From contig NZ_BAABLI010000012.1 in NCBI RefSeq assembly GCF_039544265.1, positions 62,001 to 126,000 of the forward strand: a stretch of 64,000 bases of DNA. Reading direction: 5' to 3'. The translations under genes were made by a program, and so were the position numbers. Origin of the DNA: Corallincola platygyrae (GTDB lineage Bacteria; Pseudomonadota; Gammaproteobacteria; Enterobacterales; Neiellaceae). Shown piece by piece: positions 34,037-40,487 of this stretch. The notes beneath the pieces were generated by a model. It ran no database searches and was not told the origin of the DNA. It saw only the letters and a program-made list of their open reading frames with translations. The first letter of the stretch is position 1. Every line of letters begins with the position of its first letter.

Positions 34037-34900
34037 ATGCGTTCACTACTTCCGCACTTACCCTGCTTTTCCTCCGTTTCAAAACACCTTAGCTTTACCA
34101 AAGCATCCCAAGAGCTAGCAATCTCTCAATCAGCTGTCAGTTATCAGATCCAGCAGCTGGAAAACAAGTTGGGGTTTAGCGTTTTGAAAAGGCAAAAAGG
34201 AGGCCAAGTTGAGCTTACCGAACGGGGACGACTGCTTTTGCAGGAGTACCGCAGTATGGAGAACAGCCTGTCGAAAGTTGTGGAAAGTTTGTCCCCACAC
34301 TCAGAACGCACGAACATCAGGCTTACGGTACCTGTTGATCTGGGTACAAAAATACTTGTTACTAAGCTGAAATCCTTGGAAAGTGCCGGTTTGATTGTAG
34401 ATCTACACCTTTCAGATACGACTGTTCGGCTAAAAGAAAGCAACTTTGATATGGCAATTCGGAGTGATCAAAACGAAGACGGAGTTTGTCACGAATCACT
34501 GCTACACAGCCCCAATGTATTAGTGTGTGGTGTCGATTACCGGGCTAAAAATGGCGTTCCTTCAAACAAAGTGGCTTTGGACGAAGCGCATTTGTTGCTC
34601 AGAAACAGAAAAGCAAGCCGAAGTTGGTCCTCACTACTTCAAGGGACACCGCACACATTATCCTCGTTAAAACACGTCAGAGAACTTAACAATAGTTTCG
34701 CGTTGTTAGAGGCGGCCAAAAACAATATGGGCATCGCCATCCTACCTCGCTACATGGTTGAAGAGTCCATAGCTCAAAACCAGCTATGTGAAGTCGAACT
34801 TGGAGATGCAGCTATAGCTGACACAGAGTTCTTTGTTGCATACGAAACCTCGTCAGTGACCCGACGTTGGGCTTCTTTGATACGGGATGCAATTGCCTAA
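34037..34900 (+). CDS. LysR-family transcriptional regulator
   Basis: The 287-residue protein has an N-terminal helix-turn-helix (LSFTKASQELAISQSAVSYQ and IQQLENKLGFSVLKR) and a substrate-binding-like effector domain. It resembles the GcvA/AmpR-like LysR group in its N-terminal pattern (FTKASQELAISQSAVSYQIQ). It is divergent from the VOC-GNAT-OXA operon. AmpR-type control of a beta-lactamase operon is therefore a reasonable hypothesis, not shown here. Confidence 0.88.
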   Translation: MRSLLPHLPCFSSVSKHLSFTKASQELAISQSAVSYQIQQLENKLGFSVLKRQKGGQVELTERGRLLLQEYRSMENSLSKVVESLSPHSERTNIRLTVPVDLGTKILVTKLKSLESAGLIVDLHLSDTTVRLKESNFDMAIRSDQNEDGVCHESLLHSPNVLVCGVDYRAKNGVPSNKVALDEAHLLLRNRKASRSWSSLLQGTPHTLSSLKHVRELNNSFALLEAAKNNMGIAILPRYMVEESIAQNQLCEVELGDAAIADTEFFVAYETSSVTRRWASLIRDAIA

Positions 34901-35139
34901 AGGGGATAATACACCCCTTGATAGTTAATCAGTCAGAATGATTCAGAGATGGGTTTTTAGTCTTGTTTCAGGTAGTAGGGTTGGTATTGAACAGACCGTC
35001 CTAACGCCCATAAAAAAGTAGAACGTAATTTAGAAATCAGATAGTTAGAGCGCACTCCCTATTGGTTGCATTTTCACCAAATCGGGTTGTAAGAACAAAG
35101 CACGCGAGCTATAGTCCTTCGGGTCATGGAGGACCACAA

Positions 35140-35685
35140 ATGAACAAATCACCACTTCTTCCCATCGGCTTCTTGCTTTCAGTAGTCTTGTTTAGCGCCT
35201 CGCTACTTACGGGTTGTGGAGAGCATCCACTTTCCTCAGAAAACAAGTATCAAAAAGATGGTTTCTCGATGTTACTGCCCAACGGCTGGGAAGTATCTCA
35301 GGACTATTTTCCAACATCGACTCACCGTCTTATTACACTCTCTACATCTGTCAGCTCAAGAGCCCGGATTGAAGTATTCGATACCAGCGCCAGCAGGCCA
35401 AACCTGGAGATGTACTTACAGCAGTACATGGCTGATGCTATTCCTGAAGCACAGCGAGCTTCTGTAAAAATAAGTCACGGCGAAGTAGAGAGAAATCAAG
35501 GCCGTGGTTACTTTGTCGAAGTAAATCAAAATGGTGAAACAGACACTAACTACTACATCGAAGTCATTGAAATGCAGTATGTAGATCACCAGTCTTACGT
35601 AACCCTTCACACACCTAACGATAGCAAAGCAAGGATTCTTGCTGAATTTAATCAGTTAATAGACAGTATCAACAATGAAAAGTAA
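35140..35685 (+). CDS. DcrB/PsbP-like lipoprotein (181 aa)
   Basis: The start ATG 35140 has an excellent GGAGG eight bases upstream. The signal ends in lipobox LLTGCG (Cys at about residue 25). The mature part opens with YQKDGFSMLLPNGWEVSQDY, which has the pattern of DcrB/DUF1795/PsbP-like domains (a short strand, then FSLPxGW). Members of this superfamily include outer-membrane lipoproteins and effector chaperones. It is the first of two closely spaced genes (12 bases to the next, whose ribosome binding site is AAAAGGA). Confidence 0.72.
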   Translation: MNKSPLLPIGFLLSVVLFSASLLTGCGEHPLSSENKYQKDGFSMLLPNGWEVSQDYFPTSTHRLITLSTSVSSRARIEVFDTSASRPNLEMYLQQYMADAIPEAQRASVKISHGEVERNQGRGYFVEVNQNGETDTNYYIEVIEMQYVDHQSYVTLHTPNDSKARILAEFNQLIDSINNEK

Positions 35686-35697
35686 AAGGACTTACTT

Positions 35698-36777
35698 ATG
35701 GCTCATGATGGCAACCTAGTTAGCGAACTTGGCGTAAAGAAGTACGTAAAAGCATACAAAGCCCTCCCCTATTCCAATGTCCTGCATATGGAAAATGAAG
35801 CATACTACCAACGTAAATGGGAAGCATGTGACTTCGGCTGTCACGGTCCCTCTTACCGCCGTGTAACACCGGACACCTCTTACGATGTGTTCATCAGTGG
35901 CTTAAACCAACAATCAACATTGCTTGCAGGTGTCGTTGATGGTGTTCATACGCAGGCAATCAAGAAGCCTACTCGCATGGCACAAGGCACAGTGAGAACT
36001 GCAGAGGGATTAGGATTATCGGGAAAAGAGCGGTTTAACCAAGTGGGGGGGGAAAACCTCGTGATACTTGATGCGTTTTCGGCAATCATCAGAAAATCCA
36101 TGGACTTGGATATCTCTGCGATTCTTAGCCCGATAGCGCAGTGTGTAACAACCGTTGTTAGTACTTACGTATCCTTGTTACCACACGAATATATACACGC
36201 AGTGGCCAGAGCCGGCGCTATCAAAATTCCCCAGAGCTACGATAAAGGCTTCCTCAAAATCGCAGCGGAATTAAGCATTATTCCTACGCCTTCATTGCCT
36301 GATTTGGCAGATGCTCAAAGCCTGTTACAAGGCACAAGTGGACGCATTATGGGAAAACAAATCGGTGTTAAGGCTACTCAAGCATTAACCTCCATTATCA
36401 TTTACAACATATCGCTCCAAATACTTAAATCGCCCAATCTGAGCAGAAAGGTAAAGAGGGAATTCGGTGCACTAAGAAAAGCTGCGAAAGGAAATCTGGC
36501 AACAGTTTTAGCTGGCCTGCTCCAAGCCAATGGCATGTTAGCCGATTGCGCATCTCACAGTCGCCGCCTGAAACAAGACTGTCCGCAACTTTGGAGAGTA
36601 ATGCGGTACGACTTAAAAGGTGTAGATATGCTTCTTTTCCTTGTGTCGGGTTACCTCTCCGAGTATCTGGACAGGATAAAGCTACTAGAGACAGATCCGA
36701 TGATGTTTGCCAGTACCATGCACGCTCTAATTCGTGCAGGCAAAACAAAAGAAGTATTTTTCCCGCGGAAAATCTAG
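35698..36777 (+). CDS. Unknown 359-residue protein with hydrophobic C-terminal half
   Basis: The protein is well translated (AAGGA at proper spacing) and has no signal peptide. The N-terminal 110 residues are polar, with two cysteines close together (CDFGC). Several moderately hydrophobic helices lie in the rest (about 145-165, 220-245, 300-315: SIIIYNISLQI, MLLFLVSGYLSEYL). HEYIHAVAR could pass for a metalloprotease HExxH but reads HEYIH, so one residue short of the strict pattern can be argued either way. No family is recognised. Its position after a lipoprotein and before further lipoprotein and membrane genes recalls toxin/immunity clusters; this is inference. Confidence 0.65.
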   Translation: MAHDGNLVSELGVKKYVKAYKALPYSNVLHMENEAYYQRKWEACDFGCHGPSYRRVTPDTSYDVFISGLNQQSTLLAGVVDGVHTQAIKKPTRMAQGTVRTAEGLGLSGKERFNQVGGENLVILDAFSAIIRKSMDLDISAILSPIAQCVTTVVSTYVSLLPHEYIHAVARAGAIKIPQSYDKGFLKIAAELSIIPTPSLPDLADAQSLLQGTSGRIMGKQIGVKATQALTSIIIYNISLQILKSPNLSRKVKREFGALRKAAKGNLATVLAGLLQANGMLADCASHSRRLKQDCPQLWRVMRYDLKGVDMLLFLVSGYLSEYLDRIKLLETDPMMFASTMHALIRAGKTKEVFFPRKI

Positions 36778-36787
36778 TTGGAAAAAC

Positions 36788-36820
36788 AAAGAAGGTGCAT
36801 GGTACTCATGCACCTTCTTT
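36788..36820 (+). terminator. Terminator after the 359-residue protein gene
   Basis: AAAGAAGGTGCAT/ATGCACCTTCTTT forms a 13-base-pair perfect stem with a seven-base loop, immediately after the stop codon. The downstream U-run is short (CTTTA). Confidence 0.7.
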
Positions 36821-36838
36821 ACTAACAAAAAATAGAAA

Positions 36839-36908
36839 TCACCGCCGAAAGTAGAGCGTATTGCTGCCGTCAAAAACGATCTGACTTGAAACAGCGCTTC
36901 TTGAGACA
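36839..36908 (-). pseudogene. Relic of a SEC-C protein 3' end (copy 2)
   Basis: On the minus strand, ignoring one extra T, the frame reads CLKKRC-FKSDRF-DGSNTLYFRR followed by a stop. This matches the C-terminal tail of the better preserved SEC-C relic at 39011-39250 (FKRCCMKSGCF-DGSNKHYYWR). The nucleotide similarity between the two segments is visible over about 70 bases. It is only a remnant; no start or upstream part remains. Confidence 0.6.
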
Positions 36909-36928
36909 ACCACCCGAGGTGCTGGCAC

Positions 36929-37669
36929 ATGTACACAGCTAAACAACTGATACTGGCAATACTACTGCTCAACTGTTTTTATCTCTCTGCTTGCTCTCCA
37001 GAAAACAGCAGCTCCGATGGAACGGAGTCTCCTTCCGACTATTCTCTGGAAGCCACACAAGATTCTGAGCGCAAGGTAACTATTCGCGTATTAGAAAAAG
37101 AAGCAATCCTTGTCAGCTTCACCCTACCTGGCGGAGAACAGATAGCTGACACATTAGATGAAATAGACCTGTGTAAAGAATCTGCCGGTAGAGATTGCTC
37201 CAGTCTACAAAGCCGAATGAACCAGCTTTTAAGTTGGTCTCCCAATAACAAATTCCTGGCAGTCACTGCAGGACATACTGACGGTTTTTGGATCTTTGAT
37301 ATCAACCAGATACAAAGCTCTGCAGAGAATCAGATTGAGAAAACTGTTATTGCCGTTGAGATGCGGAGAAACGACCCTGAATGGGGCGAAACAAAAACAG
37401 GACTATTTCATTTTCCAATTGGTTGGCACGGTAACGACCAGTTTGTATTTGGCGCAGGGTTGAGTGGATTACGCAGCGTCTATCTATTTGATCTTCAAGC
37501 TCACCAATTAAAAGGCAACAAACAGTTCCTGACAGACGATAGTAGCAGAGTCGACTTTATTAGCGTTCCTGTTGAGGGGTACGAATCGCGCAGCGGTTAC
37601 GTGTCTCTTGAGGAGATAGAGAGCCAAGTGACAAAACTTAGCCAAGCAAGCGGTACTGAGCTCAACTAG
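36929..37669 (+). CDS. Lipoprotein of unknown function (246 aa)
   Basis: The protein has a lipoprotein signal with lipobox LSAC (CFYLSACSPENSS, Cys at about residue 22). The mature domain contains alternating strand-like segments and a WD/beta-propeller-like phrase (LLSWSPNNKFLAVTAGHTDGFWIFDI). A TolB/WD40-like partial propeller is therefore possible, but no family is assigned. GAGG lies about ten bases upstream of ATG. It lies upstream of the tandem membrane paralogues on the same strand. Confidence 0.7.
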   Translation: MYTAKQLILAILLLNCFYLSACSPENSSSDGTESPSDYSLEATQDSERKVTIRVLEKEAILVSFTLPGGEQIADTLDEIDLCKESAGRDCSSLQSRMNQLLSWSPNNKFLAVTAGHTDGFWIFDINQIQSSAENQIEKTVIAVEMRRNDPEWGETKTGLFHFPIGWHGNDQFVFGAGLSGLRSVYLFDLQAHQLKGNKQFLTDDSSRVDFISVPVEGYESRSGYVSLEEIESQVTKLSQASGTELN

Positions 37670-37723
37670 CAACCAAGAGACTATGCACAGATTATTCGGC
37701 ATTCCGTATTTAGGGCTACCAAA

Positions 37724-38335
37724 ATGAGTGACCAAGTTGCTGGCACTGATGTAAAGCTAGGTGTCAGCGCGCGATTAAACCTCTTGTTCATAACCACGGT
37801 GATGGCTGCCATCACTGTTGGCATAGCCTTGTTCGCTAGTCAGGGATTTTCCGAAAGTCGTGCGCAGCTGGCGTCAAGCCATATCTATGTTTCGATTTCC
37901 AGTTGGGATCTGCCCTGTCTTGTCGGTATTCCCTGCTGCATAGTTGTTACCGCCATTTTGTCGCTTAGATTATTCAATCAAGCAACAGAGAAACGGCTTA
38001 ATTTTTTAATTAACGCCGCCGTGCTATTGGCCATTCCCTCAATTTTGCTGAGGCTTGTTTATGGCTTCTATGTTTCCTACGAAATGAATCAACGTGGTTA
38101 CTTCAATTGCTGGGCGTATTCGTCCCCTTCAATCATGAGCAATGCTGTTTGGGTAAAGAGTCCTGGATATTGCATCGACAACTCAGGCCAAGTAAGGAAG
38201 GAAGTGCTGCGGTGGCTGGACGGTTTTGGCTCGGCGACACCAAGTATTGATGAAGTCGAAAAACATGTCATTGAGATGCAGATTGCTTGGGAGGAGGACC
38301 AGCGCAAGCGGTTTCCTCACTTGTACAGCGAGTAA
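37724..38335 (+). CDS. Membrane protein, first of a tandem paralogue pair (203 aa)
   Basis: The 203-residue protein has three hydrophobic helices (about 20-42, 62-82, 95-118) and a C-terminal soluble part. The segment SSHIYVSISSWDLPCLVGIP, the segment FNCWAYSSPSIMSNAVWVKSP and the terminal HLYSE are clearly matched in the next gene (HPYVSVTPWDIPLLIGIP; LCLQYSSPALAGRNVWVIDP; HLYAD). Conserved cysteines in the C-terminal part (CWAYS, GYCIDN) suggest a periplasmic disulphide. No function is known; duplicated small membrane proteins of this kind are common as immunity proteins. Confidence 0.75.
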   Translation: MSDQVAGTDVKLGVSARLNLLFITTVMAAITVGIALFASQGFSESRAQLASSHIYVSISSWDLPCLVGIPCCIVVTAILSLRLFNQATEKRLNFLINAAVLLAIPSILLRLVYGFYVSYEMNQRGYFNCWAYSSPSIMSNAVWVKSPGYCIDNSGQVRKEVLRWLDGFGSATPSIDEVEKHVIEMQIAWEEDQRKRFPHLYSE

Positions 38336-38336
38336 C

Positions 38337-38939
38337 ATGCCGAGAGCAATTCATCATAGTCCATCCCAAAAGCTTCGGGTGCTCATATCTCTTCTCGTAC
38401 TTTGTGGAATTGTTGCCGGTGTTCTGAATTTGCTTCCGTCTCTTTTTATCGAAAATTACTCTCGTTTGCAGCAAGGACACCCCTATGTGTCGGTAACCCC
38501 GTGGGATATACCTTTACTAATAGGAATCCCAGCAACACTTGTAGTGATTTGGTGGTGCTTACTCTGTCTGCTCAATAAACTGAGCAATATGGTTATTCAA
38601 AAGAGTATGCCAATCATTGTGTTCTTTGCCGTGGCGTTGATAGCTTCAAGAATTGCCTATGGTTTTGCTTTACCTGCCTACCTTACCAGCAAGGGTTACA
38701 CGCTCTGCCTGCAATACTCGTCACCAGCACTGGCTGGCCGCAATGTTTGGGTTATAGATCCTGACTTTTGTATAGACAATATGGGTAGCCTTAGAGACGA
38801 GGTGATGGCTTGGTTTGATAAACAAGTAGCAGACCAACAACCGCTCACTGTTGCGCGTGTGCAGTTAGAAATTGCTAACCTCAAGGCTGAGTGGTTAGCA
38901 GAGCAGCAAAGACTTTACCCTCATCTCTACGCTGACTAG
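38337..38939 (+). CDS. Membrane protein, second of a tandem paralogue pair (200 aa)
   Basis: The 200-residue paralogue of the preceding gene starts at ATG 38337, one base after the upstream TAA. The helix pattern and C-terminal half (YCLQ-like LCLQYSSPALAGRNVWVIDP, FCIDNMGSLRDEVMAWFD, RLYPHLYAD) are the same. Sequence divergence between the two copies is substantial, so the duplication is old or under diversifying pressure. The unit is closed by the terminator at 38963. Confidence 0.75.
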   Translation: MPRAIHHSPSQKLRVLISLLVLCGIVAGVLNLLPSLFIENYSRLQQGHPYVSVTPWDIPLLIGIPATLVVIWWCLLCLLNKLSNMVIQKSMPIIVFFAVALIASRIAYGFALPAYLTSKGYTLCLQYSSPALAGRNVWVIDPDFCIDNMGSLRDEVMAWFDKQVADQQPLTVARVQLEIANLKAEWLAEQQRLYPHLYAD

Positions 38940-38962
38940 CTTGCTAGGCAAGCACTGAACAT

Positions 38963-38992
38963 AAAAAAGCGAACCATACGGTTCGCTTTTTT
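38963..38992 (+). terminator. Terminator after the tandem membrane genes
   Basis: AAAAAAGCGAACC/GGTTCGCTTTTTT forms a 13-base-pair stem with loop ATAC. It is nearly identical to the terminator at 27063. Confidence 0.9.
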
Positions 38993-39010
38993 CGTTCCGG
39001 CTCTAAAAAA

Positions 39011-39250
39011 TCAACGCCAATAGTAGTGCTTATTACTACCGTCAAAAGCAGCCTGACTTCATACAGCACCTCTTAAAATAACCTCCCGGAGCCACACGGG
39101 CATGGGTCATTTCGGCCAAGTTTCTCTATCAGTTCTTTGTCGCCGTGCACCACTCGGTCTCCTCGCTTAACCTGGGTTTCGGAGGGGTAACCTTTGCGAC
39201 GCTTACTGGTGACCTCGAAAGCTAATCTGGTTATCAAATTGCGTTTTCAT
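39011..39250 (-). pseudogene. SEC-C zinc-motif small protein gene with three frameshifts
   Basis: The start region is intact (AAGGAG, then ATG at 39250). The product begins MKTQFDNQ but leaves frame through one extra A. Shifting frame gives LAFEVTSKRRKGYPSETQ, VKRGDRVVHGDKELIEKLG and the SEC-C core GRNDPCPCGSGR. An extra T then breaks LFKRCCMKSGCF, and another breaks DGSNKHYYWR before the final TGA. With these three single bases removed, a complete 78-residue SEC-C protein results. It lies just downstream of prfH. Either it is a young pseudogene, or the assembly carries indel errors. Confidence 0.75.
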
Positions 39251-39313
39251 AGTGAGTCTCCTTTTCATCTCAAAATGCCTTCCTAAAAACGGCTGAAGGC
39301 TTGCCGCGAACAT

Positions 39314-39934
39314 TTATCGAAAGTCGTTGCCTTTAAAGACCCGCACCGGGTTACCTCTTTCCAATTCCCAGTGCTGCAACCAGCGTTGCCTGGCCTGCGC
39401 CGATGTCTGCAGTTCCTGTTGTTTCGCCAGCTTGTGCTGCAACAGTATTCTTGCCAGCCGCTTGTTAGCATGTTGGCTGCGCTCGCTTTCTACTCTAACC
39501 GAAATGCCGGTCGCAATATGTGTCGCCTGCACTGCCGAGTCAGCCGTGTTTACATGCTGACCACCGGCCCCGGAGGCTCTGCAGGTTTGGTAACGAACAG
39601 CATTTTTGTCCATATCGCTATCGTTGTTCTCTTCTAGCTCATACACACAACCACTGAAAAACCAGTTTTTGCGCTTATGCCTGGGACGAAATGGACTGAC
39701 ACAGCTCCACTGCATCACCCCCTGCCAGTATTCAGCTATCTGCTCAGCGCCTGAACCACTGAGCTGGAACAACGCAGACTTAAATGTGTCGGGTTTGTCG
39801 CCGGTCAGCAGTTCCAGAGGCTTCAAAGTCACCCCAGCCTGCTGGCACGACTTTTCTAGTTTGCGTACCGCCATAGCCACCGCTCTGGCACACTCATCCG
39901 GCCCCTGTCCGGCAGAATGTTGTAGTAACAGCAT
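39314..39934 (-). CDS. prfH: Release-factor homologue PrfH
   Basis: The 206-residue protein is a class I release-factor catalytic domain without the codon-recognition domain. It carries the GGQ motif in ASGAGGQHVNTADSAV and the N-terminal phrase MLLLQHSAGQGPDECARAVA typical of PrfH. PrfH usually forms an operon with an RtcB RNA ligase and rescues ribosomes with a damaged decoding centre. No rtcB is visible here: the 550 bases upstream hold only a 34-codon frame whose TAA overlaps the prfH ATG (TAATG). A strong GGAGG lies eight bases upstream. A decayed SEC-C gene follows. Confidence 0.88.
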   Translation of the reverse strand: MLLLQHSAGQGPDECARAVAMAVRKLEKSCQQAGVTLKPLELLTGDKPDTFKSALFQLSGSGAEQIAEYWQGVMQWSCVSPFRPRHKRKNWFFSGCVYELEENNDSDMDKNAVRYQTCRASGAGGQHVNTADSAVQATHIATGISVRVESERSQHANKRLARILLQHKLAKQQELQTSAQARQRWLQHWELERGNPVRVFKGNDFR

Positions 39935-40038
39935 TACTCACAACCTCCGTCAGCCTTGCAGAGATGCGCCGGTTTTATCCGTGAAAAACGTTGTCGCGAA
40001 AAACGTTGTCGTGAAAAAATTTGGACGAATTTGCCCAT
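39934..40038 (-). CDS. 34-codon upstream ORF coupled to prfH
   Basis: The frame runs from ATG 40038 (AGGAA nine bases upstream) to TAA, which overlaps the prfH ATG by one base. The peptide is basic and carries a repeated pentad, SRQRF-SRQRF-SR, encoded by a 15-base DNA repeat, followed by IKPAHLCKADGGCE. The prfH ribosome binding site lies inside its end, so translation of the two is probably coupled. It could be a leader peptide, or the last trace of a lost rtcB reading frame. Confidence 0.5.
   Translation of the reverse strand: MGKFVQIFSRQRFSRQRFSRIKPAHLCKADGGCE
39980..40024. repeat. Three 15-bp tandem repeats inside the prfH leader ORF
   Basis: Units CGTGAAAAACGTTGT, CGCGAAAAACGTTGT and the diverged CGTGAAAAAATTTGG stand head to tail. 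The period of 15 keeps the small reading frame open. Confidence 0.75.
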
Positions 40039-40082
40039 AACACCAATTCCTATAAATCAGGATTCTTAACAAGATCGAATTG

Positions 40083-40154
40083 GCAGGTCGGTAGACCGAT
40101 AGGCTGAGGCAGCCTGAATTTATTATTGGCTACCGATTATCGGGCTAGACCTGC
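40083..40154. other. Inverted-repeat-rich, possibly structured RNA element upstream of prfH
   Basis: The outer arms GCAGGTC (40083-40089) and GACCTGC (40148-40154) enclose GGTAG/CTACC (40090-40094, 40130-40134), a tight hairpin AGGCTG/CAGCCT (40101-40115) and the palindrome CCGATTATCGG (40133-40143). The 72-base size and closed outer stem look like a folded RNA. No T-loop or anticodon arm is seen, so it is not a tRNA. On the minus strand it would be in the prfH leader. Confidence 0.45.
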
Positions 40155-40237
40155 AAAGGATGCTGAAGGTTGTCGCATGGCATATCTCCTCTGCAGTTTG
40201 TTGAAAAAGATGTTGGAAAAACCGATTGAAAAAGCGG

Positions 40238-40260
40238 TTCATCAAAAATTTTTTGATGAA
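40238..40260. other. AT-rich hairpin
   Basis: TTCATCAAAAA/TTTTTGATGAA is a long inverted repeat with almost no loop, between the prfH leader and the S46 peptidase promoter. The role is unknown; it might end transcription entering from either side. Confidence 0.4.
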
Positions 40261-40487
40261 AAAACGAGCGGCATAATATAGCGATGAGCGGTATCAAGCA
40301 ATAGCCTACCTAGCGAATGCGTATCCGCATAAGGTGTATCTAGCTAAAGTGTAAAGTGAAGGCGCCAATATTATGCAAACCTTACACACTCTATGCCTCT
40401 CAACCTCTACCTAAATATGGTTAAATAGCCCGCGCAAAATTCTAATAACGCGGCGAATTCGACCGCGACAGACTCTCCAGGATCAAG

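Noticed and set aside
31609..38939. Integron cassette array
   Set aside because: Genes point in both directions, and I see no recurrent attC-like inverted elements after each gene and no integrase.
40083..40154. tRNA gene upstream of prfH
   Set aside because: It has a seven-pair closing stem but no D-arm/T-arm consensus, no TTCGA loop and no anticodon arm of proper size.
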